From positions 57,717,533-57,781,532 of the forward strand of contig NC_090444.1 of NCBI RefSeq assembly GCF_031143425.1: a stretch of DNA of 64,000 nt, given 5' to 3'. This stretch comes from Pleurodeles waltl (taxonomy: Eukaryota > Chordata > Amphibia > Caudata > Salamandridae). A program made the translations under genes and the position numbers. The notes under the pieces were generated by a model, which was not told the DNA's origin, did no database searches, and saw nothing but the letters and a program-made list of their open reading frames with translations. Every line of letters begins with the position of its first letter. Position 1 is the stretch's first letter. Shown piece by piece: positions 1-12,545 of this stretch.

Positions 1-569
1 TTGCCCTGAACAATGTGGGAGCACCTTGGCTAGTGCCAGGGTGCCCACACACTAAGTAACTTAGCACCCAACCTTTACCAGGTAAAGGTTAGACATATAG
101 GTGACTTATAAGTTACTTAAGTGCAGTGGTAAATGGCTGTGAAATAACGTGGACGTTATTTCACACTGGCTGCACTGGCAGGCCTGTGTAAGAATTGTCA
201 GATCTCCCTATGGGTGGCACAAGAAATGCTGCAGCCCATAGGGATCTCCTGGAACCCCACTACCCTGGGTACCTCAGTACCATATACTAGGGAATTATAA
301 GGGTGTTCCAGTATGCCAATCTGAATTGGTGAAATTGGTCACTAGCCTGTTAGTGACAATTTGGAAAGAAATGAGAGAGCATAACCACTGAGGTTCTGGA
401 TAGCAGAGCCTCAGTGAGACAGTTAGTCATAACACAGGTAACACATACAGGGCACACTTATGAGCACTGGGGCCCTGGCTGGCAGGGTCCCAGTGACACA
501 TACAACTAAAACAACATATATACAGTGAAATATGGGGGTAACATGCCAGGCAAGATGGTATTTCCTACA
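1..569 (-). mobile_element. LTR-like element, terminal 569 bp, cut by window edge
   Basis: This stretch is a diverged copy of the sequence at 20540-21119, with the same order of phrases (a transient repeat of 'gacatataggtgacttataa', then 'ctgcagccca', then the closing 'tttcctaca'). Reading on the minus strand, the element starts TGTAGGAAA at 569, as do the copies at 15288 (plus) and 21119 (minus). The other end lies outside the window, so no target duplication can be checked. No coding potential is seen; open frames here are chance. Confidence 0.75.
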
Positions 570-1480
570 CTAACTACGACCTACCTTAGGAGTACTTTAA
601 ATGTGAAAAAGGGAAGGTTTGGGCCTGGCTAGTGGGTACATTTGCCAGATCGAATTGGCAGTTTAAAACTGCACACACAGACACTGCAGTGGAAGGTCTC
701 AGCCGTGTTTACAGGGCTACTCATGAGGGTGGCACAATCAGTACCGCAGGCCCACTAGTAGCATTTGATTTACAGGCCCTGGGAACCTCTACTAGGGACT
801 TACTACTAAATCAAATATGCCAATTAGGGATAAACTTGCACTTTAGTACTGGTCGGAAGTGGTAAAGTGCCAAGAGTACCAAAAAACAGAAAATATAAGA
901 CCAGCACACAGTCAAAAACACAGGAAGCAGAGGCAAATAAACTGTGGAATCACACCAGGGATGCCAGGTCTAACACATTATTTGTCAGTAGTGTCAATGC
1001 CTGGATCCAGGGTCCACTGAGTGCAAGCATGCCATTCAGGTGTGGTGGTAGCACAGGCTACTTCCTTTACAGGTGAGTAAAAAAACGTTTTGTAGATGAG
1101 TTTATTTGCAGAAAAGATAATAGTCAGTTGCCAGAATTAGCCTCTTCGGAATGTGCTTAAGGTTATGGTAACTTAGTATATGCAGAATAGGGGAAGATGT
1201 CTTAGCTATAAATTCCTCTTGTGGGAAGAATTGATTATGTTCACTACGGGTATATAAGTTATATGCAATCTAGGCCTGGGCCGCAAACCAGAGGCATTCT
1301 TCTTGCCGTATCCAGCTCCAGCAGCCGTATCAGTGCCCAGCCCAACAACTCCACCATATGCACCTTTCGGTCTGGGTGAGGTAATCTATAGTAAAGTTTA
1401 GACTGGATAGGGGCGGCTTGATCAAGCCACATTCAATATTCACATGTGGAGCCCATCAGACAGTATGAACACCCCATGAT
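570..1480. other. No gene; dispersed-repeat-like sequence
   Basis: The first 400 bases resemble, in phrase content only (for example 'tttacaggccctggg', 'aatatgccaatta'), the LTR-like families of this window and may be a more distant LTR. The rest may include the 3' end of the neighbouring L1-type element. I cannot place boundaries. The two short open frames near 632-1076 have no recognisable domains. Confidence 0.3.
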
Positions 1481-1501
1481 GAGCAAATTGGACCTGAGCT
1501 T

Positions 1502-3047
1502 CTAAGTAGTAAAGCTCCATGGGTTCATTATTAGTAAAGGCCCTTGGCTCATGACAATGGCAAATAGGAGGGGGAACATCAGGCACCCTTGAATCATCTC
1601 TCTGCCACTATTAAATGGCTTACCCAATAAACCATTCACTTTAGTCTGTGCCTTTGGAGAATTATTTAGGAGTTTAATCCACTGTAAGAATGCCCTTCTC
1701 ATACTCATTCTCTCCAGTACTATAAACAGGAATCCCCATTCAATTGAATCAACTGCCTTTTCAACATCTAAAAAGGCAGCCACCACCTCACCCTTGGGGT
1801 CTATTTGTTGTGTAACTGTAAAGTGCTTATGCAGATTGTCTGCTGTGGAGCGGCCAGGAATGAAACTCGACTGGTCTAGCAGGCTAAAGCAGCAGAAGCC
1901 TATTGGCCAGAAGTTTGTTGAGTATTTTACTGTCCATGTTATTGAGGAATAAGAGGTGGCATGAGCTAAAATTGTTCTGGGTTTTGCCCAGATTTAAGAT
2001 CCTAATAATGATCGCCCCAGCAATCAACTTAGGGAGAGCACCTGTCTAGAATGTCTCCTTATTGACTGAAAGTAGAATCCTGGGCGTGCTAGTGTTCTTT
2101 ATTTGGGTGATGACCCCCACCCTAACCTCTTCCTCAGTAATCTGCTGACATAACTTTTCATGTTGGTTGGGGGATGGCCATGCCTGACAGGCATTATCTA
2201 GAAATCTATGAATGTCATGGATGGCATCTATTGTTCTGGAGCTGTATGAGTGTTGGTAGAAGGAAGTGAGACAATGCAGCTTCTTCATCTATGAAAGACC
2301 TGCATATTGTCATTTGTTATCCTTGGTATGTGTTTTGCCTCCCAATTTTGAATCCGCAGTGATGCAAGACTGTGCTCCTGGTGTTCCCCCTCATGATTTA
2401 TACAGGTTTTTCTCACATTTCACATTTGTTACAGAAATGAAGTTCCCTATTATCTGGATACTTATGGATTTTTGTTTATAGGCGCTCTCTGACACATGTG
2501 TACCCCTATCCTAGTCATACTTTCCTTCTAGCAATTTTATTTCTCTCTCCAGGTAAGACAGCTCACTCCTGAGGGACTTTAGAATGCCATTACTTTTGGC
2601 ATTGAATTCCCCTCGAATCACCACCTTTTTATGCCTCCCATAAGGTAGAAGTGGAATCCACATATTCTGTATTTTCTGTGAAGTAATTTCTAGTGGTTTT
2701 GTGCATAAACTTTTCCCTAAACTTCCTATCAAGCAAATTCTCGGAACGTAGGCGCACATTCGAGTAGTATGGGCCTCAAAAGAGAGTGCAAGGTCCAGAA
2801 GAAACGGAGAGGGGTCTGACAGTGTATACAGCATGTGTGTATTGAATGTGTCTACCCAAGAATATCTTTCATACAAATCCAGGCATTTAGCAATGTACCA
2901 AAGAATGAAACATGTGTGTCCAGCCATGATTATGCCTCCTGGGTTACATGTGCTGGCAAAACACCTGGTGCAATCAAGTAGCGGGTCTAAGACTAAATTG
3001 TGGTCCCTCACCATGGCACAGCATACATATCCAGCATATAATTGCAA
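1502..3047 (-). pseudogene. L1-type ORF2 remains (endonuclease end and reverse transcriptase)
   Basis: In an intact element this protein nicks target DNA and reverse-transcribes the element RNA. The piece at 1502-1786 carries the palm-domain signature FLDVEKAVDSIEW followed by LQWIKLLNNSPKAQTKVNGL and the 'QGC..FPLLFA' block, which are conserved around RT motifs A and B of L1 elements. The catalytic FxDD block is not seen. The piece at 2511-3047 contains LSDPSPFLLDL, the decayed 'SDHxP' end of the apurinic-type endonuclease, followed by a charged linker. The piece at 2046-2288 matches the linker just before RT ('ITEEEV...'). At least three frame changes separate them. Confidence 0.72.
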
Positions 3048-3732
3048 GACAGTAAGTGTGTAAAAAATTCCACACTATCTGTGTTCAGGGCTTTTGCATT
3101 CACCAGAGTAATATGTACGGAGCCTGAGTGCCCCAATATTTCAGGTCAGGCATTTTAGAGCCATGTAAGGGAATGTTCAGTAGTGGTCCGGATCACATTG
3201 GGTGTCCCATACGGAAGAACTGCACAGGGCCGGTGGTCAGTTGCAAGTGGGTTGTATCATGAGTCGTAGTTAGGCAAGTATAACTATTAACATTCTCCCT
3301 TACCATACTAGGCCCCTATTTCCCCATGAATTTCCTCCATATACCCCCTCTCATACAACATATGTAGGGACATAAACAACATAAGCATCATATATCAATG
3401 AGGTCTAATGGCTCTTAGCCTAGAAGGGACACAAAAACCCCGTACAGAAATAGTTGGAGTCTGTCCTCAGAGACAGTAGAAAAGGTTATTGCACAGGGGC
3501 CCTCACTTCACTCAGGGCCAAAGCCTGGTTGTTCTTATCTCGTACAACAAGTATAAGTTGTAGTCGGTGCACACAAGTGTGATACCACATTGTCTCTTTG
3601 GTTCACTCTGTATCAGTGAGGCACTTCATCTGTGGGCTTGAGACGCTTGGAGGGGAGTTTGCGGTGGCTTTGCAATGTTTGGTGATAAGTGAGGTCATCT
3701 CTTTAGGGTCTGTGAGAATCAGTGTTTTGCCC

Positions 3733-4541
3733 TTAATCAAAATCCCGATATACCATGGCACATGGAATGTCCATCATTTGCAGTATTTTAAAGACATAGA
3801 CAAATTTGTGATGCACCTCTTGTACCCTTTGAGTAACTTCTGTGAACAACATCAAATATCCTTCATATATAGTAGTGTGTTTCTCTCTCGTGAGGTGTTG
3901 GATGATTTTGTCTTCTCTGTGGTTTAAAAGTTTTGCAATAATAGGGCATGGAGGAACACTTGGAACCAGTATGAGGGTTAGCATGTAGTGTGCTCTCTCC
4001 ACCACCAACATGCTGAGAAGGAATCTGCCAAAAGAGTTCCCGAACTAATTTCTCTATATAGCCCTCCATTCTCCCCAACCCTGTGGTTTTCTCAACTCGC
4101 AGGATTCTAGTCTTGCTTCTGTAGGATCGTGCCTCCAAATCAACATTTTTCAGCTTGATCTTTTCCATCTCCTTTAGGAGTGAGTTGTGCTGCATCATCC
4201 TCTATGCTTAATATTCAGTGTTCTGTCCTATCAATGTGTACCTGCTGGTAATCCAGAAGTTCCTTCATATCGTTCAGCCAGTGGGCAAGTGAGTAGAATT
4301 TTAAATCAATAGTGGAAGAGCTAGACTTTATCTCCTGCAGAAGAGAAGCAATCTCATTGGAGGACAAATACTCTCTTTTCTGCCCCCCACATTGCCTACA
4401 TCTTGGCATCCAGATCTTTGTGTTTTTGTGGTCCTCAAAGTTTTGCCGACCTTGCCTATCAGGTTTTCTCATGGTATAAGCAGTCACATTGCACATAGTG
4501 CTAAAGTAGGAGCACCTCACCACTATCTTGTTAAGTTCCAA
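3733..4541 (-). pseudogene. L1-type ORF1p remains (coiled coil, RRM, C-terminal domain)
   Basis: ORF1p is the trimeric RNA-binding chaperone of L1 elements. The 3733-4011 piece begins VERAHYMLTLILVPSVPP then PIIAKLLNHRE and REKHTTIYEGYLMLF. This is the classic run from the RRM end ('VERAHR') into the C-terminal domain ('P.PIIAKLLNYRD'). The 3863-4198 piece, in another frame, has LKNVDLEARSYRSKTRILRV, the 'LEDRSRRNNIRI' block. Upstream to 4541 is a lysine/glutamate-rich stretch consistent with the coiled coil. Frames are disrupted, so there is no functional product. Confidence 0.72.
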
Positions 4542-4599
4542 GATGGCAGTTGGAAGCAGGCAGTTATGAATGCAGTGCTATGCCTCCAGGCCCCATCAA

Positions 4600-6420
4600 C
4601 ACACTAGATAATAGCATCCATCAGATAACAGCTGCACTATACCTTGTGGGACCCAGGTGAACTGGGCTGGGGGAGAGCTGCAATCAAACAGCCAGCTGAT
4701 CTGTTGAAATGTGGCATGGAGGCCCCCTGCAGGCACATAAATGCCAGTGAGTAGATGAGGTTGTCGTGACCAGTTGAACTATATTTCCCGACGAGTCAGC
4801 ATCCCAGATAGTAGGGAGCTGTCCTCAGGCACCCGTTGTGGCAGCAGGAGAGTGTTGGAGGAGGCCCCTGAAGGCACCTACTGGCTCCCTCCCATAGGTG
4901 ATTGCTCATTTTCCCTCTCCACAAGGCATTAGTCTTTTCAGGGAGGAATGACGGCACAGTGAAGCACTTGCTCGCCTGCCCTCTTCCTTGGCCATGGTTC
5001 GCACAGCGTGGATAGCACCTTATTCCCTAGGCTCCCTGGTCACATCTCTGGCCCCGCCGGGTGTTACAGGGCCCACATAGCACCAGCTCTCACCACGTAA
5101 GGCGTTACAGCCAGGATCGCCCTCTCTGTCTATGCAGTACAGAGGCCGAGCTGGCTGCAGCATGGATTTTCTGCCTCTGCCTCACCTTCACGTCTGACGT
5201 TGCCCCTCTAGCCCATCTCTTCGAACCCGGGTGAGTGAGGTGGCGGTAGTTCAGATTAGAAGGACATTCCTGCCGGATTGTTGCTCCAGCCTACGGAGTA
5301 AATTTACATAGCTGACAACTTTGTTCAGGTTCTCTAGAGCCTCCCATCATTGTCTGTTCTTTTGAAGATGATGGATCAGTTGGTGGCAGTAGACCCAAAA
5401 ACTAGAGATCCTCAGACAACAACACCACAGCATCTCTTTGGCATGTGGTGGGCTGTTAGCTACAAGCAACTGTTTGGTCCTTCTTCATTGTCTAAGGGGG
5501 GGTCAAACTAGCACTTTCGGAGAATAGGTCATACCTGGGGGGCACATGTCCTAGATAAACCTTGGCAAGCCTCTGTTTCACATACAGCCTCCCCCTCCAA
5601 GTCCTAACTAGCCAAAGACAATACTTAGAAGTTGGGGTGGAGGGTCTGCTCATGGATTTATTTGATCTCTTGAGATCCACAGTAGTAAACAACTGGGTGC
5701 CTGACATCACAAGTTCTGTTTATTGAACCCATTTCATAGAACTATCAATGGAATCATTCTGATTCATTCTGGTTTCTCACTGCCCCCTCCATCATAGGCT
5801 TGATAGACCCTGCTGCTATAGTTCCTGTTCAATATGGTTCACAAAAAAAGCAAACCAAATCTTCATGCAAATCTGCTTAATCTAAATAAATGAAGTCACA
5901 GCGGTTTACACAGAACTCATTTATAGCAACATGCTCGATGAACACAACAGAAATTACTGTTTTCAATAGAACAGTTATAAATGCATATGAACAGCAAGTT
6001 CCAGTTACAAGAGCAGATTTATTCATATCATAAACCAAAATCTTCAACCAGGCACTCTGAAGGCATAAGTGCAACGTGACCTCTTTGTGAGAAAACTGCA
6101 ACCAAAAATATAAATAAGCAGTGTAGGGAACAAACAGCTTCATACTAGCTAATCCATTAACACAGACTCATAGTTGCCTGTGTACATGTGAACCATGAAA
6201 TGGCAAGACATTTGCTTGTATAAAGTGCTTACATCACACAAACTAAAATTTCCTATAAATGTACAGAGCAACAACACATTCACAGACAGCACACAAGCGC
6301 TAGGTGCCCACATTGGAGGCAGACAGGTGTAAACAGGTATCTGAAACATAAAATAACAGGCTTCACGCAGCTCAGAGTCCTCTCAGGAATGAGCCACTGC
6401 TCCCCAGTTCTTGTTTCTAT
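4600..6420. other. No gene recognised
   Basis: The part from 4600 to about 5300 could be L1 5' UTR but nothing proves it. The region 5330-6350 shows no repeat shared with the rest of the window and no convincing exon. The minus open frames at 5492-5710 and 5877-6349 have no recognisable domain. Confidence 0.3.
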
Positions 6421-6592
6421 GGACCAGATTACTACCTTGGCGGAGGGGATTAATCTGTCTCTAATGTGACGAACATACCACCCGCCATTTTACTAGTTCC
6501 ATAGGATATAATGGAACTTGTAAAAGGGTGGGCGGGATATCTGTTACGTTTGGAACGGAGGAATCCCCTCCACAAATGTTGTAACCTGGCCC
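6421..6592. mobile_element. Palindromic MITE, old copy of the 28654 family
   Basis: The two halves are diverged inverted repeats: GGCGGAGGGGATT near the left end faces AATCCCCTCC near the right end. The centre holds 'ttccataggatataatggaa', close to the centre of the element at 28654-28833. The outer ends (GGACCAGATTACTACC / GGGCCAGGTTACAAC in reverse) are similar. Target duplication is not clear. It has no coding capacity, so movement would have depended on a transposase elsewhere, probably PIF/Harbinger by analogy with the relative. Confidence 0.6.
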
Positions 6593-7978
6593 TTTATGTG
6601 TAGCCCTCTTCTGCAGCCAATCTGATCCCATGCAGCCTTGTTTCGATTGCATGGGGGCCTCACTTCATCCAACTCTGATCTCACCTCCTTTTATCCCATT
6701 TAATTTCAATCCCACATCAACCTCACTCCAGTGGTGTAACAAAATTGGAGGAGGCCCCCCTGCAAAGAACATGGAAGGTGCCCCCTCTGGACTCACTCAG
6801 GCCAGGTGCTCTGCTGAGGGGGTCGCCTGGAACTTGGGGCACCCTGCAGCATGGGGGCTGAGTAGGCTTTTTTTACACCCGTGCCTCACTCCATCCCTCT
6901 TTAATCCTGTCTAGCTCCACCTAATCACATTCTAATCTAATGCCAGCCTCACTCAATCCCATTCTGGTCCTGTCTAAACCTCATCCCATTGCACTCCACC
7001 CCCACCTTAGCCTTACCCAATGGAGTGCTGCTGCCATAACCGGCTTTCCACTTGTCTTTTCATGTTATATTATATTTAATATACAATTAGGTTTATCCAG
7101 TTACTGATGCATTTGCTGCACTGCTGCCTTAGCCCCTATAAAGCTGTTCATAGACAATTTCCACATAAGTAAAAAGAAATAAGCAATTAATTGGATGAAT
7201 GATTTAATGCCAGAAGCAGACTTGGCACACATTTTATTTTGCACTTGCTAATGCAGCACATCTGATCTGTGAGACACTCTGAGGCATTGTGGCAGGCTGT
7301 TTCAGCCTCAATGCATCCCATCCTTCCAGCAAAAGTAGGTGGTATACAGCCTCTAAGGAGACCTGTAACAAAGGAAAAAAGAAATCCACTGAAATCAAAT
7401 TACCTTATGCCTTCCATATCAAATTAAGCAATTACTGGGTACAAATGTTAGTAGACTCTTTCACTGTTTCTCCTGTGTTTTCTCTGTGTCTCTCTTCCCT
7501 TTGCTCATTTTTTCATTTAAAACTATCATTTGTTTTCCTAATACATACAAGACAGCGTACACACAAATGATGTTTTGCGGTACAATAGTTCAGTGTATGT
7601 GGACCAAGTGCCTTTACATAGCAGTAGGGGTGATATGCAAGTATCAGAGCCATTGCTGTAAAGTACCTCTATGCCTTGAGGATGTTGGTCACTCAACCCA
7701 GGAGGTCTAGCCAAGTGCTAGCTGTTTAACTCTCAAATGTGATTTTTTTTACCAAATGTTAAAAACTTTCTATCCACTAATTAGAGATCATTGGACACCA
7801 ACAATTTCAAAGCAGGAAGTGAGAAATGTTACCTCTGCTGTCCCATGACTGTCCCAACTAGTGAATCCAAAGAGTGGCACCACTTGCACCCCTTTAGCCT
7901 TCAATACTCAGGGCAGCATAGCAGAGCTATTCATTCCTCAGTCAGGGAGATAGCTTGGAGTTGGCAGCTAAGAACTAA
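6593..7978. other. No gene recognised
   Basis: Ordinary-looking non-coding sequence. Around 6700-7020 there is a diffuse repetition of 'cctcactccat.cc' phrases, which suggests a very degenerate tandem repeat. Nothing else stands out. Confidence 0.3.
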
Positions 7979-8321
7979 GGGGTATATTTAAGAAAAGTGG
8001 CACTGCCACTATGTGCTACTCCTGCAGAGAACATAGGGGCTCACTCAACGGCATGCCCCTTTTAACGCTTGATCTGAGCAAGCTTTAAAAGTGCCAATAA
8101 AAATGACGCAAGGAAATCTATTAGATACCGGGGGTATGCACCCTTTGCATACATTATGGCTGGGACTGGCATAATGTAATGCAAAGGGTTACAAAGTGGT
8201 GCAAAGTGTCACTTTGTAAATATGGCACAGCATTTTTGGCCTTCTAATGCCACATTGCCGTAAAAAAACAAGTCTGCTAATGTGGCATTAGAATTGCGCT
8301 ACGGGCCCTTAAATATGCCCC
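7979..8321. mobile_element. MITE, 343 bp, TAA target duplication
   Basis: The ends GGGGTATATTTAAG and CTTAAATATGCCCC are near-perfect terminal inverted repeats, and TAA flanks both sides (7976-7978 and 8322-8324). A 3-bp TWA duplication is typical of PIF/Harbinger insertions. Internal phrases ('tttaacgc.tg.tctgagca', 'attatg.ctgg') recur in the element at 47187-47649, so the two are relatives. It has no coding capacity. Confidence 0.8.
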
Positions 8322-8435
8322 TAAGTGTTGCATACAGTGGCATAAAAATGTGTGCCCACATCTGTCACTTGGGATGTTGATGTAGAATAGCAGGTGTTTA
8401 TTTGGGAAACAGCAATTACCTACTGGCAAGCACCA

Positions 8436-8860
8436 GTAGGTAGTTATAGTTAGGACCATGTTTCCACAGGGAAAGCTTTGATTGACTTGCTTATGTCTTT
8501 GACGCCAGTTGACAAATCTTCAGGACATTTTCTAAAACAAGTGTGTTGGTGATTCTTGTTGTGCATGGAAAGTTTTGAGGTGATCAGTTAAATGGAGGCC
8601 AAGAAAAAGCGGGGTCAACAAAAGTACATTTCCCATTTTAATTCCAATGGAGATTTTAGAAACAAGTACAGGGTGAACTGCTGGAACAAATTACACCAAA
8701 GTTAGCAGGAAGAGAGCTCTTGGTCCACAACGAGTGCTTTTTGTTATTTGTTGTAAATCTGTTCAGTAGTACTTGAAATATGAAAAGAAAACCAAATTTG
8801 TATATCTGGAGGTGTGAAGGCTTTGGGAATACTGATTTTGTGCAGAGATCTGTGAAAACA
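8436..8860 (+). repeat. Dispersed repeat family R1, copy 1
   Basis: It begins with TAGTTAGGACC followed by 'gtttccacagg', shares 'ccaagaaaaagyggg' and 'aaattacaccaaagttagca', and ends with 'gtgcagagatctg'. The same order is found at 9873-10440 (plus) and reversed at 13780-14290. It is about 400 bp with no coding capacity. The class is unknown to me. Confidence 0.65.
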
Positions 8861-9099
8861 TTTTTTAAAATATTTTTGCTGAAATTGTGATTCTGTGATT
8901 CCAGCAAAAATAAATAAACAAAATAAGCACAGGCTACCGCACTTTCTCACTTTCTCAGACATGGGTCCTGGGTGGACCAGGTCCCAGGGGCGTGCCTGCA
9001 CTTCCACATGATAACCTGACTACGTATTATATATATGATTTTTAAAAGAAGGCTCCATTAAGAGCCTGTCAATTCTCACAAGTCAATTTAAAGCCACTT

Positions 9100-9675
9100 C
9101 CAAACAGGAGCCCAATGGGGCTAGGCTATCACCCCAGTATAAAAAGCGGGACAATACACTACCTGGACTTGAAGCCACTAGCCCCTTTTGACCTCACCTG
9201 TACTTCAAGATTCCATTTCCCACCCTGATACGTGCCAGGAGGTGAAACTGCAGAATGGAGCCCAAGAGGGCAGGGCCATCACCCAAGCACTAAAAGTGCC
9301 TCTGCTATCCCGCTGTGTGGGACAATTCACTACCTAGACTTGGGGTCATTAGCCCCTTTTGACCTCGCTTGGGCTTGAGGACTGTAGTTCCCACCAGGAT
9401 ATTCACCAGGAGGTGCGACTGCAGAACGGAGCCCGAAGGGGGCAGGGCATCACCCCAGAGTAAGAAGCATCTCTGCTAGCCCCTTTTGACATCACCTGTT
9501 CTTGCAGGACCCCATTTCCCACTGGGCACGAGGAGGAACAACTGCAGAATGGAGCCCAAGTGATTTAATATGTGAGGTCATAAGCAGCTAATTTCAGGGG
9601 TACAAGTAACTGCAGAATGGAGCCCAAGTGATGTAATATGTGAGATCATGAGCAGTAAATTTCAGGGGTACAAGT
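9100..9675 (+). repeat. Tandem repeat, about 180 bp units plus a 66 bp duplication
   Basis: The phrases 'tagccccttttgacct' and 'ctgcagaayggagccc' recur in order at roughly 9180, 9350 and 9480, giving about three degenerate units. At the right end a 66 bp segment starting 'aactgcagaatggagccc' occurs twice back to back (about 9538 and 9608). Non-coding. Confidence 0.7.
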
Positions 9676-9677
9676 TA

Positions 9678-9872
9678 TAATTAGGGCTGGTAACTAGACC
9701 TGCTGAATTTCTATGGTCTTGTGCAAGTAAATTCAGTATCTAATTATGTATTCTCGATAATCTTAGTTTTTTTCACTTAATTATGTTATATTCTATTTCC
9801 TATCTATAAAGTCCCTGTAACCTTTCATTAGTGTTTATGTATATATATATATAAATATATATATATAACAGT
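9678..9872. repeat. Dispersed repeat family R2
   Basis: The segment with 'tttctatggtcttgtgcaag' and 'agtccctgtaacctt' is the reverse complement of sequence at 60400-60560 in diverged form. It ends against a short TA run at 9838-9868. The class is unknown. Confidence 0.5.
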
Positions 9873-10440
9873 TACAGTTAGGACCTAGTTTCTATATAAA
9901 AAGTGTTTTTATACTTGTCTATATCTTTGATGCCGTTTGACGAACTTCAATAAACTTTCTAACAAAATTGTTGGGCAAGTCAGCTGCTGTCTGGAAAGTT
10001 TCAGGGTGATCCGTCCAGAAAGGGACAAGAAAAAGTGGGGATCCCAAAACACGTTTTCCCTATTCATTTTTTTCCTAGAGATTTTGAACAGTGAAACTAT
10101 GGGAGGAAATACACCAAAGTTGGCAGAAAGGAAGGTCCTGGTCCAGATGGAAATCTTTTTTTGTTTTGATGTCAATCCACTCAGTAGTTTTTGAGAAATT
10201 AAGGGGAAAACAAATTCGAATATTTAAGGACGTGAAGGTTTCACAACCCCATCCGATCTTGTGCTCAGATCTGATTGGCTGACAACACTTCAACAAGGAA
10301 GCTGTTGAAGTGTTGTCAGCCATGTTGGAACTCGGCTTTAGCCAAGTTCTGGAAATAAAGTAAAAAATAAATAAAAGGGGCCAGGGTATGAACACCCTGA
10401 CCCCTTAACTCTGGTGACCCTCCCAGGGCTAAAAAGCATT
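9873..10440 (+). repeat. Dispersed repeat family R1, copy 2
   Basis: Same order as copy 1: TAGGACCTAGTTTC, then 'aagaaaaagtgggga', 'gaaatacaccaaagttggca', then the module 'gatcttgtgctcagatctga'. It then has a strong hairpin at about 10262-10322 in which 'tgacaacacttcaaca' faces 'tgttgaagtgttgtca'. The last 200 bases (from 'gatcttgtgct' to 'aaaaagcatttttt') recur as a direct repeat at 10860-11070. Confidence 0.65.
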
Positions 10441-10559
10441 TTTTTTAAATGTAACGGACAGAGCATCAATGGATCCGCAGATTTGCCGCAAAATTTAATA
10501 AAACATGCTACTTTGCTTTGTGTTTATTAAGCACCTGGTTGGGCTGAGTCCGAGGGCAT

Positions 10560-11530
10560 TTGTACGATAATTCTGGGGTGGCCTCCTGGCCCCCTCCCAC
10601 TGCCCTGTTTGCTGCCACCTCCCCGAGGCACAATAGAAATTCTGTGTGGGGAAGGGGGCACATGGCCCCCCTGCACCTCTGGGATCACTACCTCCCAGGG
10701 TAAAAATGATTTAAAAGTGTTGGAGCCTCCCCCTCAGCCCCGAGGAGCACAACCTCCCCGGGGCTGTATCAGAAATAATTAGCGGGAGTCTGTTTCTGAC
10801 CCCTTTTAGCCCCGGAAACCAGTACCTTCCTGGGGCTATATCTTGTTTGATGCAAAGGATTTGTGACCCCTCCTGATCTTGTGCTGAGATCTGATGGGCT
10901 GTCAACACTTCAACCAGGTAGTGTTGGCAGCCATGTTGGGACTCGGCTTGAGCTGAGTGCCAAACAAGAATGTGATAAAAAAGAAAAGGGGCCAGGGTAC
11001 AGACACCCTGACCCCTTAGCTCTGTTGGTGGGGTCCCAGAGGGACCCCCACAGGTCTAAGAAGCATTTTTCCGTTCAATTATTGGCAGGAGTCACAGCAG
11101 ATTGTGCTTCATTTATTTTAAACCCTTGGGTGAGCCAAGTCCCGGGGTCATTGTTTTATTGTGGTGGGGGGTCCTCTGGGCCCTGCGTAGCCTTAGAGAA
11201 CGCCACTTCTATGAGACAAAATGTTGTATTTCTCTGGGTGAGGCCTGCCAGCCTTCCCCACAGCCCCGTAGACCACCACCTCCCCTGGGCTTCAACTTAT
11301 TATTATATGGGGGAGTGATGTGTGCCACCCGCATCCCCTGGTACCACCACTTTCCTGGGGGTATATTAAAAATAATGATAGGAGGTCTGTTTTAGACCGC
11401 CTTAGCCCTGGGGACTACCACCTCCCTGGGGATCTTTTTGGTAGAGAAGGGCCATGGGCCCCTGTCGAGGAGCCACTGATGGCCCTGGGGACCGCCACGC
11501 CATAGGGCCAGCTCCTAATATCTCCCGGGG
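10560..11530 (+). repeat. Degenerate GC-rich tandem repeat
   Basis: The phrase 'accacctccc.tggg' preceded by 'gccccgggga'-like text recurs about every 80-100 bases (for example near 10610, 10740, 11270, 11345, 11415, 11490). The 10860-11070 part repeats the end of R1 copy 2. Open frames in both strands here follow from the GC-rich repeat and are not treated as genes. Confidence 0.5.
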
Positions 11531-11839
11531 TGCCCACCCCCAGGACATAGCTGTTTACTTTTCCTTGTTTGCTTGGTGGAAGCTAACTGCTCCCACCAAG
11601 CAAAAGCAAACAGTGTCCGCTTTCTGACGGTGGACATGTCAAAGAGGTCCTGATGTCAGAAATCAGAGTTTTCATCTCTGTTCCCTAGGTACAGAGATGA
11701 AAAGATTGCTTCAACAACTACAGAGCTGCTAATTAAAGCAGCTCTTTGGTTGCTGGAGCAATGCAGACTCCTGCATGAGGTGGGAGCTGGCTGGGACTGC
11801 AGGGGGAGCGTGAAGCTTGCCCCACGGTTCCACATAGCC

Positions 11840-12345
11840 CAAAAAGGTCATAAAGGCAAAAAGAAAAGAGAGACAACAGGCAGAGATGCCCAAAAAGAGG
11901 GAACAAAATTAACAGAAAAGCAGAAACATAGGGCAGGAAACAAGCAGAAAGGCACAAAGGGCAAAAAATGAAAAGAAAGGTACAAACAAAGGGTTAAAAA
12001 AAGAGCAGAGAAGCACAAAGGACAAAAAATGAGGAGAAAGGCAAAAACAAAGGGCAAAAAACAAGCAGAAAGGTGCAAATAGGGAAAATAAAAAAGCAGG
12101 CAAAATCATATGGCAAGAAACAAGCATAAAACTGCCAGAAAGGCAAAAACAGAAGGAATAAAAGGGCAGAAAGGCACAAATGGAGGGCAAGAATTAAGCA
12201 CACAAAATGGGCAGAGTCAGAAACAGAGGTCAAGAAACAAGCAGAAAACGGGCAGAGAAACAGAAAACGAAGGCAAGAAACAGGCAGAGATTGACATACA
12301 GAAGGCAAGAAATGAGCAGGATGGCAGAAATGGAGGGAAGATGAT
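11840..12345 (+). repeat. Purine-rich minisatellite, about 30 bp degenerate unit
   Basis: Units resembling 'aaacaagcagaaaggcacaa' followed by 'agggcaaa' recur about 16 times, with almost no pyrimidine runs on the plus strand. The long low-complexity Phe/Leu/Cys frames on the minus strand are a consequence of this composition. Confidence 0.75.
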
Positions 12346-12470
12346 ACAGGGTTGTGTGATTATAGGGGGCTGGTTGTAGTGCCTGGCCACTCTCTGCGGC
12401 CAACTCCTGCTGCACACAGCCAAAGATGCAAGTTATAGTTACCTTAGGCCACAAGTAATAGTTGCTTGAA

Positions 12471-12472
<2 letters not shown>

Positions 12473-12538
<66 letters not shown>
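12473..12538. repeat. (TA)n microsatellite
   Basis: About 32 uninterrupted TA units. It lies directly at the downstream end of the minus-strand PLE terminal fragment to its right. Confidence 0.9.

Positions 12539-12545
<7 letters not shown>

Larger units (their letters stand above)
1480..4560 (-). mobile_element. L1-type non-LTR retrotransposon, decayed
   Basis: Read on the minus strand, the order is ORF1-like coding (4541 to 3733), then endonuclease C-terminal region (3047 to 2511), then reverse transcriptase fragments (2288 to 2046 and 1786 to 1502). This is the standard L1 order of ORF1 then EN-RT ORF2. Every piece is in a different frame with stops between them, so the copy is dead. The 3' UTR and poly(A) end are not identifiable, and the 5' end is uncertain. 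Confidence 0.75.
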